From the NCBI GenBank assembly GCA_934168275.1, contig CAKPNA010000007.1:5993-69992 (forward strand): 64,000 nucleotides of DNA, in the 5' to 3' direction. The notes below the pieces were generated by a model that was given only the letters and a program-made list of their open reading frames with translations, did no database searches and was not told where the DNA came from. This document shows positions 17,076-24,788 of this stretch, in pieces (the first letter of the stretch is position 1; each line of letters begins with the position of its first letter). This DNA is from an uncultured Bacilli bacterium (GTDB lineage: Bacteria; Bacillota_I; Bacilli_A; RF39; UBA660). Made by a program: the position numbers and the translations under genes.

Positions 17076-17276
17076 TTACTTCTCCTTACTATTTTTAGAT
17101 GTATAAGCAACTGTTAAAATTATACCAACTAAATTACATGCTATAGATAATCCTACAAGTAAACCACTACTAAATTCTCCAAAACTACTTGTATCTCTAC
17201 CACCAAAAATTATATATGCTAGATATAATAAATTACCTAATATAATTAAGAATATTCCTGTTTTTATCTTTTTCAT
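17076..17276 (-). CDS. Small two-helix membrane protein of the ABC operon
   Basis: 66 residues. Two predicted membrane helices (about 5-25 and 38-58) joined by a short loop with GGRDTSSFGEF, and a charged tail TSKNSKEK. Not recognised as a family. A GTG four codons upstream lies inside the SD AAGGTGAG, so ATG at 17276 is chosen. Last gene of the GntR-ABC-permease operon, 23 bases after the permease; it may be an accessory subunit of the transporter. That role is inference from position. Confidence 0.6.
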   Translation of the reverse strand: MKKIKTGIFLIILGNLLYLAYIIFGGRDTSSFGEFSSGLLVGLSIACNLVGIILTVAYTSKNSKEK

Positions 17277-17299
17277 AACTATTCTCACCTTCTATTTAT

Positions 17300-17920
17300 T
17301 TAAAACTCTCTCTTTGAATATATTTTTACTGAAATAATATAAGAACCTATCAACATTAAAATGGTTAAAATAACAAATGCTATTAAGAAATATGTTTCAA
17401 ATGAATTAACAACTGTTGAAAAAGCTTTTATTTTAGATAGTAATCCTAATATAAAGCCACTTCCTGCAATAAGAACAAATCCAGCTATTCTTCCCTTTTG
17501 TGAACCATATTTAAATATTAAAGGATACATTAGTGATATAGCAATTAACATCCCACACAAGCATCCGCCAATATAAGAAAGTGAATGTGATATATCACTC
17601 TTCTCATAAAAGAATGTTAAAACATAAGCAATTATACAACTAATTATAGAAGAACATACTAACAATATAGCACTAGTTAAATATTTAGAAAGAATAATAT
17701 TTTTTCTTCCAACCGGTAAAGCATTAACATAAGCATCCCAATTGTTATATTCATCATATCCAAAAGTAGATATCAATAGAACCATCATAAATAAAGGAAG
17801 CATAACAACAATATCAAAATTACCATTAATTGCCATAAGTAAATAAATAATAAATATTACCAACAGAGATTTAGCATTAGTTTTCATTAATAATAAATCT
17901 TTTTTTATTAATCCTAACAT
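17300..17920 (-). CDS. ABC-2-type transporter permease
   Basis: 206 residues with about six membrane segments, of the short ABC-2 permease type found beside YtrA-like regulators. It begins MLGLIKKDLLLMK, and has the cytoplasmic FGYDEYNNWDAYVNALPVGRKNIILSKY-like segment typical of this family (read in two parts here: DEYNNWDAYVNALPVGR, then NIILSKY). The partner ATPase is the adjacent upstream gene, one base away. Transport direction is probably export. Substrate unknown; related systems answer to cell-envelope stress or peptide antibiotics. GGGGG SD precedes the ATG. Confidence 0.82.
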   Translation of the reverse strand: MLGLIKKDLLLMKTNAKSLLVIFIIYLLMAINGNFDIVVMLPLFMMVLLISTFGYDEYNNWDAYVNALPVGRKNIILSKYLTSAILLVCSSIISCIIAYVLTFFYEKSDISHSLSYIGGCLCGMLIAISLMYPLIFKYGSQKGRIAGFVLIAGSGFILGLLSKIKAFSTVVNSFETYFLIAFVILTILMLIGSYIISVKIYSKREF

Positions 17921-17921
17921 T

Positions 17922-18779
17922 TTACTTTTCCCCCTTTACTATTAGAACCATCAACTCATCAAGAGTAATTTTATCTATAACATAATCTTTATATTTACGC
18001 TTAATTTTATTCTTATTTGAAACAAGAACTTGGTATTCATATTTTCCTGTCTTATAAGAAATAATATCTTCTTTACTTATATTTTTAAAATCATCTTTCT
18101 TGCACTTTAATATTCCATAGTTATCTAATATCTCATCTTTATCCTCATCCATAATTAACTTACCATGGTCAATAAATACAATTCTATCAGCAATATGCTC
18201 TAAATCACTAGTAATATGTGATGACAATAAAATGGTATTATTCTCATCCTGAATAAACTCCAAAAACATATCTAGTATTTCATCTCTAACAACAGGATCT
18301 AATCCACTAGTTGGTTCATCTAAAATTAAAATTTTAGGTTTATGCACTAAAGCCGTTATAATTTCTAATTTCTTACGCATTCCTTTAGACAAATCTTTAA
18401 TTTTCTTACTCAAAGGTATATCAAATTTCTCTAAATAGTTAAAATATAAATCACTATCCCAATTTTTATAAATATCTTTCATTATTAAATTAATATCTTT
18501 AGCATTAAGTATCTCCGGAAAGAACATATTATCTAGTACAATACCAATATCTTCTTTAATAATAGCATCACTTTCTTTTATATTCTTATCAAATATTTTA
18601 ATATCACCACTATCTATATTAATAAGATTTAAAATACTCTTAATTAGTGTTGTTTTTCCAGCACCATTCTCCCCTATTAATCCAACAATAATGCCTTTTG
18701 GAATATTTAAATTAATATCATCCAATTTAAACTTATCATATGTTTTACTTAAATCTTTAATTTCTATTACATTTTTCAT
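17922..18779 (-). CDS. ABC transporter ATP-binding protein
   Basis: 285 residues. Walker A GENGAGKTT near residue 36, signature LSKGMRKKLEI, Walker B ILILDEPTSGLD and the switch His in LLSSHI. The LSKGM signature instead of LSGGQ is common in YtrB-like exporters. A C-terminal extension of about 70 residues follows the nucleotide-binding domain. It energises the adjacent ABC-2 permease. The ATG overlaps the regulator stop by four bases (ATGA), showing coupling to the GntR gene. Confidence 0.93.
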   Translation of the reverse strand: MKNVIEIKDLSKTYDKFKLDDINLNIPKGIIVGLIGENGAGKTTLIKSILNLINIDSGDIKIFDKNIKESDAIIKEDIGIVLDNMFFPEILNAKDINLIMKDIYKNWDSDLYFNYLEKFDIPLSKKIKDLSKGMRKKLEIITALVHKPKILILDEPTSGLDPVVRDEILDMFLEFIQDENNTILLSSHITSDLEHIADRIVFIDHGKLIMDEDKDEILDNYGILKCKKDDFKNISKEDIISYKTGKYEYQVLVSNKNKIKRKYKDYVIDKITLDELMVLIVKGEK

Positions 18780-19156
18780 TTATTATCACCTTCATATAAC
18801 ATATTAACTAAATCAATAATTTCATCTTTGGATATATCATACCTAACTGCTAAATCAATAGCCTTTTTGATATTATCCTCAATTTCTTTCTGAGCATGTT
18901 CCTTAACTAAATTACTATTCCTTGGTGCTACAAACGTTCCCTTCCCGGCAATAGATACAATATAACCATCACTCTCTAGCTGATCATATGCCTTTTTTAT
19001 AGTCATTAAACTAATTTTAATATCTTTAGATAAACTCCTAATCGAAGGCAACATCTCATCTTCTTTTAACTCATCATTCATTATTTGCTCAATTATCTGC
19101 TCCTTAATTTGTTCATATATTGGAACAGAACTACTATTACTAATAACAAGATGCAT
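18776..19156 (-). CDS. GntR-family regulator, YtrA subfamily
   Basis: 126 residues: an N-terminal winged helix (PIYEQIKEQI...LPSIRSLSKDIKISLMTIKKAYDQLESDGYI...GKGTFV) and a short helical tail of about 45 residues, the compact YtrA layout. YtrA proteins repress their own ABC operons and respond to envelope stress. The promoter carries three 10-bp-spaced TATAAC repeats between and over its elements, the expected operator place. SD GAGGTGA before the ATG. First gene of the operon. Confidence 0.9.
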   Translation of the reverse strand: MHLVISNSSSVPIYEQIKEQIIEQIMNDELKEDEMLPSIRSLSKDIKISLMTIKKAYDQLESDGYIVSIAGKGTFVAPRNSNLVKEHAQKEIEDNIKKAIDLAVRYDISKDEIIDLVNMLYEGDNK

Positions 19157-19170
19157 AATTTCACCTCACA

Positions 19171-19199
19171 TATAACACTATATAACAGTGTATAACATA
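19171..19199. repeat. Operator-like 10-bp tandem repeats in the GntR promoter
   Basis: TATAAC recurs at 19171, 19181 and 19191, and ACACT-N7-AGTGT (19175-19191) forms an inverted repeat. It overlaps the promoter spacer and -10, as expected for a YtrA-type repressor site. Confidence 0.6.
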
Positions 19200-19205
19200 T
19201 GTCAA
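19177..19205 (-). promoter_or_regulatory. Promoter of the GntR-ABC operon
   Basis: Minus strand: TTGACA (19205-19200), 17-bp spacer, TATAGT (19182-19177), overlapped by the repeats. Confidence 0.75.
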
Positions 19206-19236
19206 TAGTAAACTATAATAATTAACTAAAAAAACA

Positions 19237-19265
19237 TTGACACTAATATATATATTTGAGATAAT
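19237..19265 (+). promoter_or_regulatory. Promoter of the 19.3-kb gene pair
   Basis: TTGACA (19237-19242), 17-bp spacer, GATAAT (19260-19265) preceded by TGA. Confidence 0.7.
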
Positions 19266-19291
19266 TAATATAGCAAAGTAGGTGAATATAA

Positions 19292-20476
19292 ATGAACCAT
19301 TACAATAATGATATATTAAAATTTATAAACTATTTAAATAATGAAAGAACTAATATTAAAGAAATACTAAAATCATTAGAAATATTAGAGTATCATCTTA
19401 AAAATAAAACATACAATTTAACACCATATATTAAACCAATAATGAATATTTTTACTAGAGAAGAGTATAGTTCTATATTAAGATATAACTATCAAGAAAT
19501 AATATCTAAGAAGAGAAAAGAATATAACGCTAAACTAGCCATGATTGAATCATTAATAAATAAATTAGATAAAAAAGAAGCACTAGATGAATATATCAAA
19601 GCCGATGAATTTATGTCATTATTAAGAGAAAGTAATCTATCAACAGAAGAACAGGCCAGAGTAATATATCAAATAAATTGCATAAATATCCCTATAATAG
19701 AAAAAGTGATTGCTAAAAAAGAAAGCTTAAGAGCAAATATAAACGGAGCAAAAGAAGAATTAACTAATTTAATAGAGCAAGCCACTAATACATATAGTAA
19801 TATAACTTCAACCCTTGGTATCGATTTCTTAAATAACGATAGGATAGGTATAACTATTAAAGCTCTATTAGAATCTCTACTAGAAGAAATAAATTTTGCT
19901 AAATATGCTTTATCAAGTAATATAGAATTAAGCAAAATGACACATATATCTAATGCAAATAATTTATTTAAGGAATCTATTGATAGCATTAATTTAATAC
20001 TACATAATTTATCTGAACTAACAAGTAAATTACCTAGTTATAATAAACAACAAGAAGAACAAGTTTCAGAAAACAAAATAATATATTTAACAAATGAAAA
20101 CAACCTACCATTTATTAACTGTGGAAATAAAGATGCCATAGAATTAGTAAATGAATTAAGAAGAGGATTAGCAAGTAATTCAAAAGGAATAAGATATGTA
20201 GAAGGAATAGATTCTATTAAAGATAATGTTTATATAAGAATGAAACAAAAAGAGGGTACACCAAGTGTATCATTTATAAAAGTAAATAACTTTATTGTTA
20301 TAATAGCCATTGATAAATTAGATAATATTTATAAAGAAACTACTAGAATATGTACGAAATATTCTTCTAAGATATACTCTATAAAAGAGCAAATAAATAG
20401 CCTACCATTACCACTACTACATGAATCTGATATAGTTGAAGAATCTATAACAAAGAATGGAAAAAGAGGTAGATAA
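19292..20476 (+). CDS. Unknown protein, largely helical
   Basis: 394 residues, not recognised. Residues 1-260 are almost entirely helical and charged, with coiled-coil character; residues about 265-370 look like a separate alpha/beta domain (KIIYLTNENNLPFINCGNKDAIELVNELRRGL...VYIRMKQKEG..SVSFIKVNNFIVIIAI). No membrane segment. Has its own strong promoter and SD AGGTGA. The next gene starts one base after its stop, so the pair is cotranscribed. Function unknown; a structural or scaffold role would fit the helical content but is a guess. Confidence 0.7.
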   Translation: MNHYNNDILKFINYLNNERTNIKEILKSLEILEYHLKNKTYNLTPYIKPIMNIFTREEYSSILRYNYQEIISKKRKEYNAKLAMIESLINKLDKKEALDEYIKADEFMSLLRESNLSTEEQARVIYQINCINIPIIEKVIAKKESLRANINGAKEELTNLIEQATNTYSNITSTLGIDFLNNDRIGITIKALLESLLEEINFAKYALSSNIELSKMTHISNANNLFKESIDSINLILHNLSELTSKLPSYNKQQEEQVSENKIIYLTNENNLPFINCGNKDAIELVNELRRGLASNSKGIRYVEGIDSIKDNVYIRMKQKEGTPSVSFIKVNNFIVIIAIDKLDNIYKETTRICTKYSSKIYSIKEQINSLPLPLLHESDIVEESITKNGKRGR

Positions 20477-20477
20477 T

Positions 20478-21035
20478 ATGGATTTAAAAAAATGGCTATT
20501 AACTAAAATAGAAGATATAAAGAATAAAGAAATGAATAGTAAAAACATTAATATAATAATTCGAACAAGATTAAGTAAATTATCCTATTTAAAAAATATA
20601 TCCAATTTACTATTGACAGATCATAAAAATTTATCTCAAATAAATATTGAAGAACTATTAGAAATTATTTCTAAATACAATAGTCATAATTTAGACATAG
20701 AAGAAATAGAAAAGCTAGCCATTAAAACCCAAACAAACACCTTAAATGATTATGACCAAATGGTATATACAAGCTTAATAAATCAAATACTAATATCAAT
20801 AAAATGTTTAAATGACGACATTGATAATCTTTTGAAAGATCGTGAAATATTAGTTTCTAAATATAGTGGTCCAAGTAAATATAGTAAATTATTAAATAAG
20901 ATTAATGGTAAAAATGGATTAATAATAGAACACGATATTCTAGAAGAAATGCTAAATGATAGTAGAATTAGCAGTGAAGATAAATTATCTAATATGGAAT
21001 ATGTATTAAACTATAATGAAAGTTTTATAAATTAG
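20478..21035 (+). CDS. Unknown helical protein, partner of the preceding gene
   Basis: 185 residues, not recognised. Charged and helical throughout, no membrane segment. It has some resemblance in style to the N-terminal region of the preceding protein (both have ILKLLN-type repeats and a late EEMLNDSRISSEDKLSNMEYVLNYN segment reminiscent of FMSLLRESNLSTEEQARVIYQIN there), so the two may be distant relatives. The frame opens seven codons earlier inside the previous gene, but GAGGT fits the ATG at 20478. Function unknown. Confidence 0.65.
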   Translation: MDLKKWLLTKIEDIKNKEMNSKNINIIIRTRLSKLSYLKNISNLLLTDHKNLSQINIEELLEIISKYNSHNLDIEEIEKLAIKTQTNTLNDYDQMVYTSLINQILISIKCLNDDIDNLLKDREILVSKYSGPSKYSKLLNKINGKNGLIIEHDILEEMLNDSRISSEDKLSNMEYVLNYNESFIN

Positions 21036-21105
21036 TAAATAAATTAAGCAGCGAATTAGTATTAAATTTATATAATATCTTAATCTAAAAAAGGGGGCCT
21101 TGCAA

Positions 21106-21231
21106 ATGATTACTTTAACAATACACTTTATCAAATTTATGAACAAAATAACAGTATTCTGCTTTAAGTGTATTTTTTGTTTGATAATGGCTCCAATATG
21201 GTTTATAATTGGGTTCTTCAAAGAAGACTAG
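21106..21231 (+). CDS. Candidate 41-residue membrane peptide
   Basis: ATG at 21106 with a GGGGG purine run 5-11 bases upstream, stop TAG at 21229. The product has one hydrophobic stretch (about residues 17-38: FCFKCIFCLIMAPIWFIIGF) and an acidic KED end. The LIMAPIWF segment recalls the IAPIF core of Fst/TxpA-type toxins, which are similarly small, but the similarity is short. An inverted repeat lies inside the frame. The 325-base gap between the neighbouring genes otherwise holds only the secE promoter. Could be a chance ORF. Confidence 0.4.
   Translation: MITLTIHFIKFMNKITVFCFKCIFCLIMAPIWFIIGFFKED
21120..21178 (+). terminator. Long-loop inverted repeat with T run inside the small ORF
   Basis: AATACACTT (21120-21128) pairs with AAGTGTATT (21166-21174), followed by a T run to 21178; the loop is 37 bases. 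TATCAAA next to the left arm could instead pair with TTTGATA (21180-21186). Possible terminator or regulatory fold. Confidence 0.35.
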
Positions 21232-21280
21232 ATATATTTAAATTCGCTAATAATTATTGTGAAAATTATGTAAAAAATCA

Positions 21281-21309
21281 TTGACACCTATACAAGTATG
21301 TGATATATT
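21281..21309 (+). promoter_or_regulatory. Promoter of secE-nusG
   Basis: TTGACA (21281-21286), 17-bp spacer, TATATT (21304-21309) preceded by TGA: consensus -35 plus extended -10. Confidence 0.85.
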
Positions 21310-21360
21310 TATATCGCACGAAGGTGTTTTTATTTTAACCATTTTATAGGAGGGTCTCTA

Positions 21361-21630
21361 ATGAGTAAAGAAAAAGAAATAAAAAAGACAAAAGACATTA
21401 ACAAGAAAGCAAATAAAGCAAAAAAGACTACTAGTAAAAAAGAAAGCATTTTTAACAAAATTAGTAAATACTTTAAAGGTGTATTTAAAGAATTAAAAAG
21501 AATAAGATGGACAAGTGGTAAAGAATTATTATCATCATCTGTAACATCTGTAATATTTATTGCATTTTTTGCACTATATTTTACAGGGATTGAATTATTA
21601 GTAAGTTTATTAAGGAGTATTGGAAAATAA
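21361..21630 (+). CDS. secE: Preprotein translocase subunit SecE
   Basis: 89 residues. The first 45 are Lys-rich, followed by the conserved amphipathic helix (FKGVFKELKRIRWTSGKELL) and a single membrane helix (about 58-82), the minimal SecE form of Gram-positives. SecE clamps SecY in the translocon. The basic N-terminal extension is longer than in B. subtilis (59 residues). AGGAGGG SD. Its TAA shares a base with the nusG ATG (TAATG). Confidence 0.93.
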   Translation: MSKEKEIKKTKDINKKANKAKKTTSKKESIFNKISKYFKGVFKELKRIRWTSGKELLSSSVTSVIFIAFFALYFTGIELLVSLLRSIGK

Positions 21631-22169
21631 TGAAAAAAGAATGGTATGTAGTAAACACAGTAACAGGTTATGAATATAAGGTAAAAGAAAAACTAGAAAT
21701 GATGATGGTAAACTCTGAAGAAGTCGCTAAAAGTATTTTTAGAGTAATTGTACCAGAACAAACTATTGTTGAATATAAAGACGGTGTTAAAAAAGAGAAA
21801 GTAAAGAAAATGTTTCCAGGTTATGTTTTAGTAGAAATGATTATGTCTGATGAAGTATGGTTTATTGTCAGAAATACTCAAGGCGTAACAGGATTCATCG
21901 GATCATCAGGAAAAGGTGCTAAGCCAATACCATTGTTCCCTGAAGAAGTAGAAAGAATCTTATCAAGTATGAATCAAAACAAGATTAACATTGAAAAAGA
22001 TTTAAAACCTGATAACAAAGTTAAAATTGTTGACGGACCATTTAAAGGAATGATTGGTAAAATATCTAATTATGATTTAGAAAGTAAAAAAGTTAACTTA
22101 TTAGTAGATTTATTTGGTCAAGAAACTCCAGTAGAAGTTGAATTATCTCAAATAGAAGCATTTAAATAA
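21630..22169 (+). CDS. nusG: Transcription termination/antitermination factor NusG
   Basis: 179 residues. NGN domain (KEWYVVNTVTGYEYKVKEKL... MFPGYVLVEM... GVTGFIGSSGK) and C-terminal KOW domain (KIVDGPFKGMIGKI). NusG binds the clamp of RNA polymerase and links it to the ribosome or Rho. Starts on the last base of secE, with no independent SD, so translation is coupled. The next genes, rplK-rplA, have their own promoter. Confidence 0.96.
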   Translation: MKKEWYVVNTVTGYEYKVKEKLEMMMVNSEEVAKSIFRVIVPEQTIVEYKDGVKKEKVKKMFPGYVLVEMIMSDEVWFIVRNTQGVTGFIGSSGKGAKPIPLFPEEVERILSSMNQNKINIEKDLKPDNKVKIVDGPFKGMIGKISNYDLESKKVNLLVDLFGQETPVEVELSQIEAFK

Positions 22170-22196
22170 AAAGTTTGTAAAATAATGAAAAAGTAA

Positions 22197-22225
22197 TTGC
22201 TATTTTAATTATTTTGTGATATCAT
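22197..22225 (+). promoter_or_regulatory. Promoter of rplK-rplA
   Basis: TTGCTA (22197-22202), 17-bp spacer, TATCAT (22220-22225), preceded by TGTGA. Confidence 0.65.
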
Positions 22226-22229
22226 TAAT

Positions 22230-22373
22230 GGCGCGACGCACTTATATAGTCGTTTAAGTGGGAGACAAAGACAAAGTTTCGTTTGTATAATAGCGGACGA
22301 ACAAAACAGAAGCTTAGTTATATGAACCACTCGCGAAAAAAATTAAAATATATTATATTAGGAGGTGTTTTTC
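22230..22373 (+). promoter_or_regulatory. Structured rplK leader, candidate L1-binding autoregulatory region
   Basis: Closing pair CGCGA (22232-22236) / TCGCG (22331-22335). The AAGTG at 22256-22260 can pair either with CACTTA (22239-22244) or, as AGTGG, with CCACT (22327-22331). The GTGGGAG...CCAC pattern recurs before rplA. L1 is the known autorepressor of this operon in other bacteria; its use here is inference. Confidence 0.55.
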
Positions 22374-22796
22374 GTGGCAAAAAAACAAATAACAAAACAA
22401 ATTAAATTACAAATACCTGCAGGAAAAGCTACACCAGCTCCACCAGTTGGAACTGTATTAGGACCAGCAGGAATTAACCTTCAAGAGTTTTGCACAAAGT
22501 TTAACGATGCAACAAAAGACAAAATGGGAGATGTATTACCAGTTGTAATAACTATCTATGAAGATAGAACATTCGATTTCGTATTAAAAACTCCACCAGC
22601 TGCTTTCTTATTAAAAAAGGTAGCTAAAGTTAAATCAGGAGCATCAAAAGGAGAAACAGTTGCTACAATAACTAAAGAACAATTAAAAGAAGTAGCTGAA
22701 ACTAAGATGCCAGATTTAAATGCTTACACTGTTGAAGCAGCCATGAAAGTTGTTGAAGGAACAGCTAGAAACATGGGAATTAAAGTAGAAGAATAG
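22374..22796 (+). CDS. rplK: 50S ribosomal protein L11
   Basis: 140 residues. Complete L11: KLQIPAGKATPAPPVG, LGPAGINLQEFC, the rRNA-binding C-terminal domain and the late EAAMKVVEGTARNMGI. L11 forms the GTPase-associated stalk base. The start is GTG at 22374 (VAKKQITK), eight bases after AGGAGG; a GTG three codons earlier overlaps the SD. A structured leader precedes it. Confidence 0.97.
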   Translation: MAKKQITKQIKLQIPAGKATPAPPVGTVLGPAGINLQEFCTKFNDATKDKMGDVLPVVITIYEDRTFDFVLKTPPAAFLLKKVAKVKSGASKGETVATITKEQLKEVAETKMPDLNAYTVEAAMKVVEGTARNMGIKVEE

Positions 22797-22806
22797 TATT
22801 AATCAT

Positions 22807-22864
22807 ATAGGTATTAACCTATGTGGAAGGATATAGTCCGCATAACCACATAAGGAGGAAAGTA
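22807..22864 (+). promoter_or_regulatory. rplA translational leader with L1-type hairpin
   Basis: Hairpin ATAGGT/ACCTAT (22807-22822), overlapping a second stem TATGTGG (22820-22826) / CCACATA (22846-22852) that touches the AAGGAGG of rplA. Resembles the GTGG..CCAC pattern upstream of rplK, so L1 may bind both. Confidence 0.5.
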
Positions 22865-23560
22865 ATGAAGAAGAGTAAAAGATATGCAAAAGTTTTAGAA
22901 CAAGTTGATAAAACTAAAGTATATTCTAAAGAAGAAGCAATGAAACTAGTGAAAGAAACATCAAATGTTAAATTTGATTCAACTATCGAAGTAGCAATGA
23001 ATTTAAACTTAGATTCTAAAAAAGCTGACCAACAACTAAGAGGTGCTATCGTTTTACCTAACGGAACTGGTAAAACTAAGAAAATCTTAGTATTAGCTAA
23101 AGGCGACCAAGCAAAACAAGCTAAAGAAGCTGGAGCTGACTACGTTGGCGATGTTGATATGATTGATAAAATCGGAAAAGAAAATTGGTTCGATTTTGAT
23201 GTTATTATCGCTACTCCAGAAATGATGCCTGCTTTAGGTAAAATTGGTAAATTATTAGGACCTAAAGGTCTTATGCCAAACCCAAAAACTGGTACTGTTA
23301 CTATGGAAGTAGGAAAAGCTGTTGAAGAAACTAAAAAAGGTAAAGTAAATTATCGTACAGATAGTTATGGTAATGTTCACGGAATCATTGGAAAATCAAG
23401 TTTTACTGAAGCTATGTTAGTAGAAAACTTAACAGCATTCGTTAATGCAATACTTAAAGTTAAACCTAGTACAGTAAAAGGAAATTATGTTAAGAATATA
23501 TCAGTAAGCTCAACTATGGGTCCCGGAATTAAAATTGATTTAAATTCTTTTGACAAATAG
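22865..23560 (+). CDS. rplA: 50S ribosomal protein L1
   Basis: 231 residues. Standard L1: SKRYAKVLEQVD, NLDSKKADQQLRGAIVLPNGTGK, LGKIGKLLGPKGLMPNPKTGTV and the C-terminal VKGNYVKNISVSSTMGPGIKID. L1 forms the mobile L1 stalk and represses its own operon. The frame opens 14 codons upstream, but AAGGAGG fits the ATG at 22865. About 150 bases separate it from rplJ, filled by the L10 leader. Confidence 0.97.
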   Translation: MKKSKRYAKVLEQVDKTKVYSKEEAMKLVKETSNVKFDSTIEVAMNLNLDSKKADQQLRGAIVLPNGTGKTKKILVLAKGDQAKQAKEAGADYVGDVDMIDKIGKENWFDFDVIIATPEMMPALGKIGKLLGPKGLMPNPKTGTVTMEVGKAVEETKKGKVNYRTDSYGNVHGIIGKSSFTEAMLVENLTAFVNAILKVKPSTVKGNYVKNISVSSTMGPGIKIDLNSFDK

Positions 23561-23574
23561 TAATTGTTGATATA

Positions 23575-23707
23575 TAATAATAAATGTTGAAGAAATTATG
23601 CCAAAGACAGTAAGGGTGTAAACTTAAAAATCTTACCGAGGAATAAATAATATAAATTTTTATCCCTCACAAGAGGGATTTTATTTGGCATGGAAAGGAT
23701 GGAAACT
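23575..23707 (+). ncRNA. Ribosomal protein L10 leader
   Basis: The segment from 23585 carries the conserved L10-leader pattern AAGACAGTAAGGGTG ... CTTACCGAGG, the kink-turn region bound by the L10(L12)4 complex. It ends in a rho-independent hairpin before the rplJ start, so control can be at termination. CCGAGG could pair with CCTC of that hairpin as an antiterminator. Confidence 0.8.
23660..23686 (+). terminator. Attenuator terminator in the L10 leader
   Basis: ATCCCTC (23662-23668) / GAGGGAT (23673-23679), 4-base loop, TTTTATTT follows. Confidence 0.7.
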
Positions 23708-24202
23708 GTGGCAAACGCAAAGATAATTGAACAAAAAGCAGGAGTTGTTTCTGAAATCAAATCTAAGTTTGAAAATGCTAAATCAGTAGTAGTATTTGAC
23801 TACCGTGGACTTAGTGTTGCTGAAGTAACAGAACTTAGAAAGAAATTAAAAGAAACTGACTCAGACTACAAAGTATACAAAAATACTTTAACAAGAAGAG
23901 CTCTTAAAGATTTAAACATTGACCTAGAAGATTACTTAACAGGTCCTAATGCAATATCTTTTGGAACTGATGAATTATCTATAGTAAAAATCTTAAGTGA
24001 CTTCGCAAAAGATCACAAAGCCCTAGAATTAAAAGGCGGAATTGTTGATGGAAAAGTTGCTAATATAGATGATTTAAACAAATACGCAAGTATCCCATCA
24101 AGAGAAGGATTACTTACTATGTTAGCTGGTGGATTAATCCAAACAGTAAGAGATTTATCAATCAGCCTAGATTTATATGCTAAAGAAAAAGAAAATAATT
24201 AA
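23708..24202 (+). CDS. rplJ: 50S ribosomal protein L10
   Basis: 164 residues from a GTG at 23708 (ANAKIIEQKAGVV), placed after AAAGGATGG. ATGs three and six codons upstream sit on or before the SD and are disfavoured. Core family blocks VVFDYRGLSVAEVTELRKKL, YKVYKNTLTRRAL and the L12-binding C-terminal helix (AGGLIQTVRDLSISLDLYAKE) are present. L10 holds the L7/L12 dimers and represses this operon through the leader. Followed after 18 bases by rplL. Confidence 0.95.
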   Translation: MANAKIIEQKAGVVSEIKSKFENAKSVVVFDYRGLSVAEVTELRKKLKETDSDYKVYKNTLTRRALKDLNIDLEDYLTGPNAISFGTDELSIVKILSDFAKDHKALELKGGIVDGKVANIDDLNKYASIPSREGLLTMLAGGLIQTVRDLSISLDLYAKEKENN

Positions 24203-24220
24203 TTAAGGAGGAAATATATA

Positions 24221-24589
24221 ATGGCAAAATTAAACAGAGAAGATTTTATAAGTGCTTTAAAAGAAATGACAATTCTTGAAATTAAAGAATTAGTAGATGC
24301 AATGAAGGAAGAATTTGGTGTTGATCCATCTGCAGTAGCAGTAGCAGGACCTGCTCAAGCTGCAGCAGTAGAAGAAGGACCATCTAAAGTTAACGTAGTA
24401 TTAACTGCAGCTGGTGCTAACAAAATCGCAGTTATCAAAATTGTTAGAGATTTAACTGGCTTAGGATTAAAAGAAGCTAAAGATATCGCTGACAATGGTG
24501 GTAATGTTAAAGAAGGCATCGACAAAGAAGAAGCTGAAAAAATTAAAGCACAATTTGAAGAAGCTGGCGCAACAGTAGAACTTAAGTAA
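24221..24589 (+). CDS. rplL: 50S ribosomal protein L7/L12
   Basis: 122 residues: N-terminal dimerisation domain, Ala-rich hinge (GPAQAAAVEEG) and the conserved C-terminal domain (KVNVVLTAAGANKIAVIKIVRDLTGLGLKEAKDI). It recruits translation factors to the ribosome. GGAGG upstream. A strong terminator follows, so rpoBC are not simply the next genes of this transcript, as pflBA intervene. Confidence 0.97.
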   Translation: MAKLNREDFISALKEMTILEIKELVDAMKEEFGVDPSAVAVAGPAQAAAVEEGPSKVNVVLTAAGANKIAVIKIVRDLTGLGLKEAKDIADNGGNVKEGIDKEEAEKIKAQFEEAGATVELK

Positions 24590-24605
24590 AATCTAAAAAA
24601 CAATA

Positions 24606-24635
24606 AAGAAGTCACGAAAAGGTGGCTTCTTTTTT
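24606..24635 (+). terminator. Intrinsic terminator after rplL
   Basis: AAGAAGTCAC (24606-24615) / GTGGCTTCTT (24622-24631) with one G-T pair, 6-base loop, T run. Confidence 0.85.
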
Positions 24636-24636
24636 C

Positions 24637-24688
24637 TATCCACAAACCTGTTGATAAATGAAAAATATAATCAACACAACTGTGGATA
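24637..24688. promoter_or_regulatory. Two inverted copies of a DnaA-box-like 21-bp motif
   Basis: TATCCACA-N4-TGTTGATAA at 24637-24657, and on the other strand TATCCACA-N4-TGTTGATTA at 24688-24668. They lie between the rplL terminator and the pfl promoter and together form a larger inverted repeat. Confidence 0.5.
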
Positions 24689-24731
24689 TTCTTAGATTAA
24701 GTGTAAATATAAAAAATAAATTAAATAATTA

Positions 24732-24760
24732 TTTTAAGATAAGTGAAGAAATGATATAAT
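24732..24760 (+). promoter_or_regulatory. Extended -10 promoter of pflBA
   Basis: TTTTAA (24732-24737), 17-bp spacer, TGATATAAT (TATAAT at 24755-24760). Confidence 0.65.
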
Positions 24761-24788
24761 AGACATAATAATTAAGGAGGAGTGCAAG

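Noticed and set aside
19171..19199. CRISPR-like repeats
   Set aside because: Only three 6-base repeats spaced 10 bases, no spacers of normal size and no cas genes.
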